Part shown: positions 17,615 to 26,709 of the stretch, in pieces
Layout: every line of letters starts with the position of its first letter
Position numbering within the stretch: the stretch's first letter is position 1
Assembly (NCBI RefSeq): GCF_007997155.1
Contig: NZ_VORT01000001.1
Location: 496,001-560,000 of the forward strand
DNA from: Aequorivita antarctica
GTDB lineage: Bacteria; Bacteroidota; Bacteroidia; Flavobacteriales; Flavobacteriaceae
DNA: 64,000 nucleotides
Direction of reading: 5' to 3'
Notes under the pieces: generated by a model
Database searches by the model: none
Told to the model about the DNA's origin: nothing
The model's input: the letters and a program-made list of their open reading frames with translations, nothing else
Made by a program: the position numbers and the translations under genes

Positions 17615-20600
17615 ATGGTTTTTCAAAGCATATCAATTTCTGCTTAAAAATAAAATAGGAAGTGCATTTGCATTGCTATTGCTGCTCTTTGGACTTACGG
17701 TGCTGGTTTCACAAATTCGTTTTGAAGAAGATATTTCAAAATTGATTCCCGTAAATAGTGAAAATCAGGATTTTCAAAAGGTATTAAAGACCGTCAATTT
17801 CACAGACAAGATTATCGTTAACATCCATCGAAATGATTCCTCGGAAGTTGACGAACTTACCCAATATGCCACGGAATTTGTAGACAGTTTACAAATCCAT
17901 TCTTCACAATACATCAAAAACATCCGTGGAAAAGTAAACGACGACGATTTGTTGCGCACCATGGATTTTGTTTACGAAAACCTGCCGCTTTTTTTGGATA
18001 AAGCGGATTATAAAACCATTTCCGGAAAACTTCAAAAGGATAGTATTTCCGCTATTACCGAAGCGAATTACCGAACACTAATATCTCCATCGGGCATTGT
18101 TTCAAAAGACATGATTTTGAGAGACCCGCTGGGGCTTTCTTTTATTGCATTAAAGAAATTGAAGCAACTCGGCATTTCGGATGACTTTATTTTGAAAGAC
18201 GGTTTTCTGGTAAGCAAAAACGAAAAAAATATTTTGCTATTCATCACCCCAAAATTTTCAAGTAGCGAAACTGCCGAAAACTCTAAGTTTGCCGAAGAAC
18301 TGTACGCACTTCAAAATACACTGAACCAGAAATATTCTGGAAATGTGAGTAGTGAATATTTTGGTGCCGCACTGATTGCTGTTGCCAATGCAGAACAAAT
18401 TAAAAGCGACATTCAATTTACAGTAGGAATTGCAATGTCCCTGCTTATTTTGGTATTTATCTTTTTCTACAGAAAAATTTACATACCTATCATTTTGTTT
18501 GTGCCAACAATTTTTGGCGGTCTATTGGCTGTGGCACTTTTGTATTTGTTTCGTGGAGAGATTTCGGCAATTTCCCTCGGAATTGGCTCGGTATTGCTAG
18601 GGGTGACGCTGGATTATTCGTTACATATTTTAACGCACATCCGCAATAATGAAACGCTGGAAAGCCTTTACACAGATGTAACCGAACCAATTTTAATGAG
18701 CAGCCTAACAACCGCTTTGGCGTTTTTGTGCCTTCTTTTTTTAGATTCGCAGGCCTTACAGGACTTAGGAATTTTTGCAGCCGTTAGCGTTTTGGGAGCT
18801 TCGGTTTTTGCGCTGTTTTTTATTCCGTTGGTTTACAAAAATCCACTTTCGAGAAAACAGCAAATCAATGTTTTGGACAAAGTTGCGGATTATCCATTTC
18901 ACAAAAACAAATGGTTATTGATAGGTTTGGCGGTGGTTTTGGTCATGAGTATTTTTACATATCCTCGAGTGGAATTCAACAAAGACATTTCAAAGTTAAA
19001 TTATGAAACAGCGGAAATAAAGGCCGCAATGCAGCATTTGGATGAACTGACCGATATTTCTTCAAAATCGGTCTATCTGGCAACTTACGGTAAGTCGGTT
19101 GAAGGTACGCTACAGTTAAACGATTCCATCCACGCAACCTTGGAATTGCTGAAACAAGAAGGAAAAATAAGCAGTTTTAGTTCCATTGGTGCTTTGGTAC
19201 ATTCGCAACGGGATCAAAGCAAAAAAATAAAGGAGTGGAAACAGTTTTGGAGCGAAGCTCGTAAAGACAGCACCGAAGTTAATTTGATTGAAAGCGGGAC
19301 CGAAAGAGGCTTCAAACCTACAACTTTCAATAGGTTTTACACTTTTTTGGATGAAGATTTCGAAACGCTGAAACCCGAAGATTACCAACAAATTCCTTCG
19401 GTTCTTTTGGAAGATTACATCACAACCGAAGCTGATTTTACAACAATCACCACCCTTGTTAAACTAGACGATGAAAATGCTGCGGAAATAAAAAGGGCTT
19501 TTAAGGAAATTCCGAATACCCTTGTAATTGACCGTCAAGAAATGAACGAGACATTTTTAGGGAATTTGAAAAACGATTTCAACAGCCTCATTGGGTATTG
19601 TTTGCTGGCTGTGCTTTTTATACTTTTTCTCTTCTTCCGAAGTTTTGCTCTAACGCTCGTCACCGCAGTTCCTATATTTCTTACTTGGTTTTTAACTTTG
19701 GGAATAATGGGGCTTTTTCACATTCAATTCAATATTTTCAATATTATCATATCCACGTTCATCTTCGGGTTGGGCATTGATTACAGTATATTTATGACCA
19801 AAGGCCTGCTAAAGGAACTCCGCATTGGCGAAAAAGTAATGGCCACGCACAAAACTTCCATTATGCTTTCGGTACTGACAACTATTTTGGGCGTTGGCGT
19901 TTTAGTTTTCGCAAAGCATCCCGCGCTGTATTCCATCTCCATTGTTTCAATAATTGGAATATTTTCAGCAATGATTACAGCGTTTACAGTACAGCCGTTA
20001 TTGTTTAGACTTTTTATTGGAAGTCGCACAAAACGTCCAATAACACCTCGAATGTTTGTACATTCTCTTTTTTCCTTCGGCTACTTCGGTTTGGGTGGAA
20101 TTTGTCTCTCGGTTTATAGTGTAACTTTAATGCCGCTTTTGCCCATCAGCAAAAAAATAAAAATGGGCTGGTTTCATAAAGTGATTTCAAAATTTATGAA
20201 ATCGGTGCTCTACACCAATCCGTTTGTGAAGAAAAAGATTATCAACACAACGCACGAGGATTTTTCGAAACCTGCCGTAATTATTGCAAACCACACGTCT
20301 TTTCTCGATATTTTAGCTGTTGGAATGTTGCATCCAAAGATTTGTTTTTTAGTGAACGATTGGGTTTATAATTCCCCTGTTTTTGGGAAGGCAGTGCAAC
20401 GCGCAGATTTCTATCCGGTTTCCAGCGGAATTGAAAATAGTTTGGAGCCGCTTCAGAAAAAAATAAAGCAAGGATATTCATTGATGGCTTTTCCCGAAGG
20501 AACGCGAAGCCAAAGCAACAAGATTAAGCGTTTTCATAAAGGGGCATTCTATTTAGCGAATGAATTTGATTTAGATATTCTACCCGTTTTGATTCACGGA

Positions 20601-21305
20601 AACAGTGAGGTGAATCCGAAAGGAAGTTTTATAATAAAAGACGGAAGCATCACGGTTGAAATTTTACCGCGAATAAAAGCCGAAGACATTACTTTTGGTA
20701 AAAACCACACACAACAGGCTAAGCAAATTGGCGTATTTTTTAAAAGTGAATTACTAAAACTGCGCGAAAAGATGGAAGGGCCAAAATATTTCCATAAAAT
20801 CGTTTTGGAGGAATATCGCTATAAAGGCGATACGCTTTACCGAAACGTGAAAAAGGATTTGAAAGAGAATGCTGAAAATTATTTTGAAATCATTCGCCAC
20901 CTTGAAAAAAGCGGAAACATTGCGCATATTTCTGAAGATTTTGGTCAGCTAGACTTTCTTTTGGCCCTCGATGGTCCCGATCGAAAAATCTTCAGCTTTA
21001 TTGAAGATGTTGAAACGCGAACCATACTTCAAAATAGCTATATCACCCAAAAATACGGAAGACTTTATTTTAACGATTCTGCTTCGGAAACTTTACTTCC
21101 AAACACTGAAATTTTGATTATTTCTTCAGGAAAAAAAGCTTCGGAAGTGATTTCAAAATTGCCTGATTTTTCTATAAAAACGATTGTTTTATTAAAAGAA
21201 TGTGTTTCTTCACAAACCGAAAATATTAGTACCTTAGGCTATCAAAACGTGTATGTAAATACTAATATTAGTATCTTTAAACCATTGGGAAACACAACAA
21301 AATGA
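17607..21305 (+). CDS. MMPL/RND-family exporter fused to PlsC-type acyltransferase and a C-terminal extra domain
   Basis: This 1232-residue inner-membrane protein has two RND/MMPL repeats. Each has one helix, a periplasmic loop (about residues 35-265 and 455-655) and a helix bundle (about 270-415 and 660-810). After a further helix pair near 820-845 comes a cytoplasmic PlsC acyltransferase domain with NHTSFLDI near residue 893 and FPEGTRSQ near 962. The last 150 residues form an alpha/beta region that resembles a methyltransferase fold without a SAM motif; this is tentative. ATG at 17607 is preferred to the TTG at 17583 because it gives MGKWFFKAYQFLLK. MMPL exporters in aryl polyene clusters are thought to extrude the pigment lipid; the fused acyltransferase could attach it to a glycerol or sugar backbone first. 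Confidence 0.85.
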   Translation: MGKWFFKAYQFLLKNKIGSAFALLLLLFGLTVLVSQIRFEEDISKLIPVNSENQDFQKVLKTVNFTDKIIVNIHRNDSSEVDELTQYATEFVDSLQIHSSQYIKNIRGKVNDDDLLRTMDFVYENLPLFLDKADYKTISGKLQKDSISAITEANYRTLISPSGIVSKDMILRDPLGLSFIALKKLKQLGISDDFILKDGFLVSKNEKNILLFITPKFSSSETAENSKFAEELYALQNTLNQKYSGNVSSEYFGAALIAVANAEQIKSDIQFTVGIAMSLLILVFIFFYRKIYIPIILFVPTIFGGLLAVALLYLFRGEISAISLGIGSVLLGVTLDYSLHILTHIRNNETLESLYTDVTEPILMSSLTTALAFLCLLFLDSQALQDLGIFAAVSVLGASVFALFFIPLVYKNPLSRKQQINVLDKVADYPFHKNKWLLIGLAVVLVMSIFTYPRVEFNKDISKLNYETAEIKAAMQHLDELTDISSKSVYLATYGKSVEGTLQLNDSIHATLELLKQEGKISSFSSIGALVHSQRDQSKKIKEWKQFWSEARKDSTEVNLIESGTERGFKPTTFNRFYTFLDEDFETLKPEDYQQIPSVLLEDYITTEADFTTITTLVKLDDENAAEIKRAFKEIPNTLVIDRQEMNETFLGNLKNDFNSLIGYCLLAVLFILFLFFRSFALTLVTAVPIFLTWFLTLGIMGLFHIQFNIFNIIISTFIFGLGIDYSIFMTKGLLKELRIGEKVMATHKTSIMLSVLTTILGVGVLVFAKHPALYSISIVSIIGIFSAMITAFTVQPLLFRLFIGSRTKRPITPRMFVHSLFSFGYFGLGGICLSVYSVTLMPLLPISKKIKMGWFHKVISKFMKSVLYTNPFVKKKIINTTHEDFSKPAVIIANHTSFLDILAVGMLHPKICFLVNDWVYNSPVFGKAVQRADFYPVSSGIENSLEPLQKKIKQGYSLMAFPEGTRSQSNKIKRFHKGAFYLANEFDLDILPVLIHGNSEVNPKGSFIIKDGSITVEILPRIKAEDITFGKNHTQQAKQIGVFFKSELLKLREKMEGPKYFHKIVLEEYRYKGDTLYRNVKKDLKENAENYFEIIRHLEKSGNIAHISEDFGQLDFLLALDGPDRKIFSFIEDVETRTILQNSYITQKYGRLYFNDSASETLLPNTEILIISSGKKASEVISKLPDFSIKTIVLLKECVSSQTENISTLGYQNVYVNTNISIFKPLGNTTK

Positions 21306-22840
21306 GCGAAAAATATGATGTAGTAATCATCGGAAGTGGACTTGGCGGGCTAGTTTCGGCGATTATTCTTGCTAGGGAGGGTTACAGTGTTTGCATACTT
21401 GAAAAAAACCAGCAGTTTGGGGGTAACCTACAAACTTTTGTTAGGGACAAAACCATCTTTGATACTGGCGTTCATTACATTGGCGGCCTTTCTGAAGGGC
21501 AGAATCTGTATCGATATTTTAAGTATTTGGACATTTTGGATGACATCACTATTAAAAAAATGGACGAGAATGGTTTTGACAGAATCACATTTGACAACGA
21601 TCCAAAAGAATACTGCCACGCCCAGGGTTATGAAAATTTCAAAAAAACCCTTTTTGATGAATTTCCTGAAGAGGAAAAAGCTATCGATGCCTATTGCCAA
21701 AAAATGCTTGATACTTGTAGTTTTTTCCCTCTTTACGGCCTAAAACTTGGAAAGCCTTATTATGAAAACACATCGCTTTTTGAAGTAAGGGCGAAGGAAT
21801 TTATAGATTCTATAACTGAAAATGAGAAGCTCCGCGCCGTTTTGGGCGGCAGCAACTTGCTTTATGCGGGTGAAGGCGAGCGCACACCCTTTTATATGCA
21901 CGCGCTTTCAGTAAACTCATATATTGAAAGTTCATACCGTTGTATTAACGGTGGGAGCCAAATAACCAAAGCCTTGCTTGCCCGATTTCGAGAAAAAGGT
22001 GGAAAAGCATACAAACGTCACGAGGTAATAAAATTTGAAACCGAAAACGGACTGGTAACTGCCGTGCAAACCGCAAACGGAAAAACCATATACGGCGATA
22101 TTTTTATTTCAAACGTTGATCCAAAAATGACGCTTGAAATGATTGGGCAGGAAAATTTTAGAAAATCATACGCCAGCCGTATCCAAAATATAGAGAGCAC
22201 GGTTGCTGCTTTTAGCCTCTATTTGGTGCTAAAACCCAATTGCTTCAAGTATCGAAATTACAATTATTATCATTTTAAAGATTACCGCAGCATTTGGGAT
22301 GTTCATAATTATACGCAGGAAAGTTGGCCCGAGGCTTATATGCTTTCTATGGGAATAAAAAAGGACATGGAGGAATATGGTGATAATATTACGGTTATGA
22401 CCTATATGCACTTTGATGAGGTAAAGCCTTGGGCAAACACCTTTAACACAGCTGCACAAAAGAACGATCGTGGGCAGACTTATGAAGAATTCAAAGCTTA
22501 TAAATCTGAAGTAATTATTAAAGAATTGGAGAAAAAATTTCCTAATATTCGCAATTGTATTGAAGCAGTTTATTCGTCCACTCCGCTGTCATATCGCGAT
22601 TACATTGGCTGTAACAAAGGCTCAATGTATGGTTATGTGAAAGATGCCAACAACCCTTTAAAATCCTTCGTTTCACCACGCACCAAAATCAAAAACTTGT
22701 ATTTTACTGGACAAAGTTTGAATATGCACGGCATTTTGGGCGTTACAATTAGTGGTGTGGTTACCTGTTCGGAAATTTTGGGAGGCGAATATTTGCTTAA
22801 CAAAATATTGGAAGCTACAAAAAAGGAAGAAATAACTTAA
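21302..22840 (+). CDS. CrtI-like FAD-dependent oxidoreductase (phytoene desaturase/retinol saturase family)
   Basis: This 512-residue flavoprotein starts with a dinucleotide-binding motif, VVIIGSGLGGLVSAI, then ILEKNQQFGGNLQTF, the pattern of phytoene desaturases and retinol saturases. The C-terminus has LYFTGQSLNMHGILGVTISG, matching the FAD-contacting end of that family. It overlaps the MMPL gene by 4 bases (ATGA). Such enzymes oxidise, isomerise or reduce conjugated polyenes. Within this cluster it may modify the polyene chain, but no carotenoid genes such as crtB lie nearby, so a carotenoid substrate is not supported. Family is confident, substrate is inferred. Confidence 0.87.
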   Translation: MSEKYDVVIIGSGLGGLVSAIILAREGYSVCILEKNQQFGGNLQTFVRDKTIFDTGVHYIGGLSEGQNLYRYFKYLDILDDITIKKMDENGFDRITFDNDPKEYCHAQGYENFKKTLFDEFPEEEKAIDAYCQKMLDTCSFFPLYGLKLGKPYYENTSLFEVRAKEFIDSITENEKLRAVLGGSNLLYAGEGERTPFYMHALSVNSYIESSYRCINGGSQITKALLARFREKGGKAYKRHEVIKFETENGLVTAVQTANGKTIYGDIFISNVDPKMTLEMIGQENFRKSYASRIQNIESTVAAFSLYLVLKPNCFKYRNYNYYHFKDYRSIWDVHNYTQESWPEAYMLSMGIKKDMEEYGDNITVMTYMHFDEVKPWANTFNTAAQKNDRGQTYEEFKAYKSEVIIKELEKKFPNIRNCIEAVYSSTPLSYRDYIGCNKGSMYGYVKDANNPLKSFVSPRTKIKNLYFTGQSLNMHGILGVTISGVVTCSEILGGEYLLNKILEATKKEEIT

Positions 22841-22852
22841 AATCTTTTGAAT

Positions 22853-23740
22853 ATGGGACAAATCAAAACTACACCTATTGAAAGGGTCCGAAATATTTCT
22901 AAAGAGGATTTCATTAAATATTATTACAAACCCCAGAAACCTGTTTTAATTGAAGGATTGACAGAGCATTGGGAAGCATTCAAAAAATGGAATTTGGACT
23001 ACATCCAGCAGCACGCTGGCGAACAAATTGTGCCACTCTACAACAACGAGCCTACCAAAGGAAAACAAAATTCAGCCGAGCCAGCTACCGAAATGAAAAT
23101 GGCCGATTACATTGAATTGATAAAAACAAAACCTACGGATCTGCGTATTTTCTTTTACGATTTAAAAGTAAAGCTGCCCGAGCTTTTGAAGGACTTTGAA
23201 TACCCCAATATTGGTTTGAAATTTTTCAAAAGGCTTCCCGTGCTTTTCTTTGGCGGCGAAGGTTCTAAGGTATTACCTCATTATGATATGGATTTGGCAG
23301 ATTTGGTGCATTTTCACTTCCAGGGCACTAAAAGTGTAACGCTTTTTTCACCCAAGCAAACAAAATATTTATATAAAATTCCTTTCGCAGTACATAATCT
23401 TGAAAGCATAGATTTGGATAATCCAGATTTTGAAAAATATCCCGCGCTTCAATATTTGGAAGGTCTTCACGCCACAATGAAACACGGCGATGCGCTTTAT
23501 ATGCCTAGCGGTTATTGGCATTACATAAAATATCTGGATGGCGGTTTTTCAATGACACTTCGTGCTTTTCCAAAACATTTGGGTCGTTTAGGGAATATGC
23601 TTTACAATGTTTTTTTTATGCGGAATTTTGAAAACGTAATGAGGAAAACACTGGGCCAAAAATGGATTGATTACAAAGAAAACCGCACACTATCAAAAAC
23701 CAATAAATACGCTGTAAAACTGAAAAAACAAAACGGTTAA
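22853..23740 (+). CDS. Cupin-like/JmjC-type Fe(II) and 2-oxoglutarate-dependent oxygenase
   Basis: This 295-residue protein is of the cupin_8/JmjC type. The metal triad is visible: His143 and Asp145 in LPHYDMDLADLVHFHFQG and His223 in MPSGYWHYIKYL; the 2-oxoglutarate-binding region follows the usual spacing. ATG at 22853 was chosen over a TTG two codons earlier. It would hydroxylate a protein or small-molecule substrate. It sits 12 bases after the oxidoreductase gene and 1 base before the Ntn-hydrolase gene. JmjC-like cupins are recurrent flexirubin-cluster members with no assigned step; ring hydroxylation is one possibility. Confidence 0.82.
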   Translation: MGQIKTTPIERVRNISKEDFIKYYYKPQKPVLIEGLTEHWEAFKKWNLDYIQQHAGEQIVPLYNNEPTKGKQNSAEPATEMKMADYIELIKTKPTDLRIFFYDLKVKLPELLKDFEYPNIGLKFFKRLPVLFFGGEGSKVLPHYDMDLADLVHFHFQGTKSVTLFSPKQTKYLYKIPFAVHNLESIDLDNPDFEKYPALQYLEGLHATMKHGDALYMPSGYWHYIKYLDGGFSMTLRAFPKHLGRLGNMLYNVFFMRNFENVMRKTLGQKWIDYKENRTLSKTNKYAVKLKKQNG

Positions 23741-23741
23741 G

Positions 23742-25403
23742 ATGAAGAATTTGGAAAAATTATTCACGTTTGCGGTTTTGATTATTTTTCTGAATTCATG
23801 CGGCGTTTCAAAATCTATCCACAATCGACCAGATGTTAGTGGCTACGATGCGGCAATCCCCAAAAAAGTAAAAGTAAACGATTCCACTTTTGTTGCTGGA
23901 AACAATTTTTTCCTGAAAAACAAACAAGGCCAATGGGAGCTTTATGTAGAAGGAAACCCATTGCAAATTGGTGAAATTACAGGAAGCCTCACGCAGAATT
24001 TGATGCAAAAACAGGAAGCCATTTTTTTTGACAAAGTGGAAGATTTGGTACCTTCAAAAGCGCAACAATATTTGCTTCGAAAGTTCTTGGCTTGGTACAA
24101 TCGGAAAATGTACCAGCATATTCCCGAGGAATATAAAGCTGAAATTTACGGCCTTTCACAATATTCATCCTCAAATTTCAGTGAAATCGGCGAGCCTTAT
24201 CTGCGATTACTTTATTTGCACGGCGCACACGATATTGGCCATGCTATGCAGGATTTGATGCTTGTGGGTTGTTCGTCTTTTGCTGTTTGGGGCGATAAAA
24301 CTGTTGATGGTGAATTACTAATAGGGAGAAATTTCGACTTTTATGCGGGCGATGATTTTGCTAAAGAAAAAATAATCGCTTTCGTAAATCCTTCTGAAGG
24401 ACACAAATTTATGTCTGTAACCTGGGGCGGGATGATTGGTGTTGTCTCGGGGATGAACGACCAAGGCTTAACAGTAACCATCAACGCAGGAAAATCGGAA
24501 ATTCCGTTGGTTGCAAAAACGCCTATTTCCATTGTAACACGAGAGATTTTGCAATATGCCTCAACCATTGAAGAAGCTATTGAAATTGCCAAAAAACGTA
24601 AAGTTTTTGTTTCAGAAGCTATTTTTGTGGGAAGTGCAAAGGATAGAAAAGCCGCTATTATAGAAGTTGCACCCGATAATTTCGATGTTTATGAAGTTGA
24701 AAATACAAATGAATTGATTTGTAGTAATCACTTTCAAAGTGATGCCTATAAAAACGACGAACGAAATTTGAAGTGGATAGCAGAGAGCCACTCGATGTAT
24801 CGTTTTGAAAGAATGGAAGAATTGATTTCTGAAGAAAACAAACTGAATGTGTCCGATGCCGTTTCCATTCTCCGAAACAAAAAGGGATTGAACGACAGAG
24901 AGATTGGTTTTGGGAACGAAAAAGCTTTAAACCAACTTTTGGCGCACCACGGCATCGTGTTTAAACCTGAAAGTAGAAAAGTTTGGGTTTCTTCAAATCC
25001 ATATCAGTTGGGAGAATTTGTGGAGTACGATCTGGATGAGATTTTCAGGAATAGGGAAGGAAATCCTGCAACTTCAACCATTTCAAACCCGAAGGGAAAT
25101 GTGGAGGAGGATCCATTTGTTCGGTCAAAAGAATATAAAGAGTACGAAGAATACCGAATTCTGGAGCGGGAAGTGGAGGCTGCTATTGAAAACAAAGAAA
25201 TTATTTCTGCAGAGACGATTACTTCTTTACAGCAAAAAAATCCTGAGTACTGGAAAGCCTATTATTTAAGTGGAAAGTATTACTTTGAAAAAAATTACGA
25301 TGCCGCCGCAAAAAAATCTTTTAAAACGGCTTTGACCAAAGAAATAACAACCGTTCCAGACAAAGAAAATATTGCCCAATATTTAAAAAAATTAGGAGAA
25401 TGA
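23742..25403 (+). CDS. C45-family Ntn hydrolase (acyl-CoA:6-APA acyltransferase-like), lipoprotein
   Basis: This 553-residue protein has a lipoprotein signal with lipobox LNSC and Cys20 as the lipidated residue. The catalytic domain is an N-terminal-nucleophile fold: Cys177 in LVGCSSFAVWG is the predicted nucleophile, followed by IGRNFDFYAGD and a GGMIGVVSGMNDQGL block typical of the choloylglycine hydrolase/AAT superfamily. In most relatives the Cys is exposed by cleavage; here about 155 residues precede it. It would cleave or exchange amide or ester bonds outside the inner membrane. A single TPR-like repeat lies at the C-terminus. It is the penultimate cluster gene and overlaps the ligase by 4 bases. 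Confidence 0.78.
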   Translation: MKNLEKLFTFAVLIIFLNSCGVSKSIHNRPDVSGYDAAIPKKVKVNDSTFVAGNNFFLKNKQGQWELYVEGNPLQIGEITGSLTQNLMQKQEAIFFDKVEDLVPSKAQQYLLRKFLAWYNRKMYQHIPEEYKAEIYGLSQYSSSNFSEIGEPYLRLLYLHGAHDIGHAMQDLMLVGCSSFAVWGDKTVDGELLIGRNFDFYAGDDFAKEKIIAFVNPSEGHKFMSVTWGGMIGVVSGMNDQGLTVTINAGKSEIPLVAKTPISIVTREILQYASTIEEAIEIAKKRKVFVSEAIFVGSAKDRKAAIIEVAPDNFDVYEVENTNELICSNHFQSDAYKNDERNLKWIAESHSMYRFERMEELISEENKLNVSDAVSILRNKKGLNDREIGFGNEKALNQLLAHHGIVFKPESRKVWVSSNPYQLGEFVEYDLDEIFRNREGNPATSTISNPKGNVEEDPFVRSKEYKEYEEYRILEREVEAAIENKEIISAETITSLQQKNPEYWKAYYLSGKYYFEKNYDAAAKKSFKTALTKEITTVPDKENIAQYLKKLGE

Positions 25404-26689
25404 TCCCAGAAATAGAAAAAGCGACAATTAATGAAATCAAGGCCTTTCAGGAAGATAAACTGAAGGAAACACTTCAATATTTGAATATAAATTCGCCATT
25501 CTACAAACGCTTTTTCAAAGAGAACAACCTTCAGGTCTCAGAAATAATAACATTAGAGGATCTTCAGAAAATTCCGGTTACCACCAAAGATCATCTGCAG
25601 CAATTCAATGATGATTTCTGCTGTGTTCCAAAATCTGAAATCATAGATTATGTAACTACTTCGGGTACCTTGGGAGATCCCGTGACTTTTGCGCTAACCG
25701 ATAAAGATTTGGAAAGGTTGGCGTACAACGAAGCAATTTCCTTCGCTTGTTGTGGTGTTAGTAAAGAAGATACTTTACAATTGATGACAACGATGGACCG
25801 CCGTTTTATGGCTGGGTTGGCTTATTTTTTAGGAGCGCGAAAACTTGGCTCGGGTATCATCCGTGTGGGTTCAGGCATTCCGGAGCTGCAATGGGATTCC
25901 ATTTTGAAATTCAAACCCACCTATTTAATTACTGTTCCATCCTTTCTTTTAAAACTGATTGAATACGCAAAACAACAACAAATAGATATTAATAACACGG
26001 GAATAAAAGCTGCAATCTGCATCGGAGAACCTATTCGTGAGCAAGATTTTTCGTTGAATATTTTAGCGAAAAAAATAAAAATGGATTGGAACATTGAATT
26101 GTTTTCAACATACGCTTCCACCGAAATGAGCACGGCTTTCAACGAATGTGAAATGCACAACGGAGGTCACCATCACCCCGAACTTATTATTGCTGAAATC
26201 CTGGATGATAATAATCTGCCAGTTTCCAATGGCGAAGTTGGGGAGCTAACCATAACTACTTTAGGTGTTGAAGCAATGCCTTTGTTGCGTTTTAAAACTG
26301 GCGACATGGTTCAAGTGTTCAATAGACCTTGTAAATGTGGGAGAAACACATTGCGTTTGGGGCCAGTGGTGGGTCGCAAAAAGCAGATGATTAAATATAA
26401 AGGAACTACGCTCTATCCGCCAGCGATGTATAATATTCTGAATGTTTTTTCGGAGATTGAAAGTTATGTCATTGAAATTTTTCACAATGAATTGGGCACG
26501 GATGAGATATTGATAAAAATTGTTTCGGAAGCTGTTTCAGATGAATTATTGCTGGAAATAAAAGACCATTTTCGAGCAAAGCTACGCGTAGCTCCAAAAG
26601 TTGAATTTGCTAGGCCTGAAGAAATTGAAGCGCTTCGCTTTCCTCCATTAAGCCGAAAACCTGTCGATTTGATAGATCGCAGGCTTTAG
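25400..26689 (+). CDS. PaaK-like adenylate-forming ligase (aryl acid activation)
   Basis: This 429-residue protein matches phenylacetate-CoA ligase type AMP-forming enzymes. It has the P-loop variant TTSGTLGDPVTFAL (residues about 86-99), the STYASTEM block, RFKTGDMVQVF, a CKCGR cysteine pair and the hinge region VVGRKKQMIKYKGTTLYPP. It would activate an aromatic or fatty acid as acyl-AMP and transfer it to CoA or ACP. Aryl polyene pathways need such an enzyme to load 4-hydroxycinnamate-type starters, so this is its likely role. Start overlaps the preceding stop (ATGA). A convergent gene ends 20 bases downstream with no evident terminator between them. Confidence 0.87.
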   Translation: MIPEIEKATINEIKAFQEDKLKETLQYLNINSPFYKRFFKENNLQVSEIITLEDLQKIPVTTKDHLQQFNDDFCCVPKSEIIDYVTTSGTLGDPVTFALTDKDLERLAYNEAISFACCGVSKEDTLQLMTTMDRRFMAGLAYFLGARKLGSGIIRVGSGIPELQWDSILKFKPTYLITVPSFLLKLIEYAKQQQIDINNTGIKAAICIGEPIREQDFSLNILAKKIKMDWNIELFSTYASTEMSTAFNECEMHNGGHHHPELIIAEILDDNNLPVSNGEVGELTITTLGVEAMPLLRFKTGDMVQVFNRPCKCGRNTLRLGPVVGRKKQMIKYKGTTLYPPAMYNILNVFSEIESYVIEIFHNELGTDEILIKIVSEAVSDELLLEIKDHFRAKLRVAPKVEFARPEEIEALRFPPLSRKPVDLIDRRL

Positions 26690-26709
26690 CAAAATGTATG
26701 TTTTAATGA

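Noticed and set aside
21302-22840. Carotenoid phytoene desaturase role for the CrtI-like gene
   Set aside because: No phytoene synthase or other carotenoid genes are nearby and it is coupled to pigment-export genes instead.
26690-26709. Possible bidirectional terminator between the ligase and universal stress genes
   Set aside because: The 20-base gap shows no GC hairpin or T run; converging transcripts appear to overlap.
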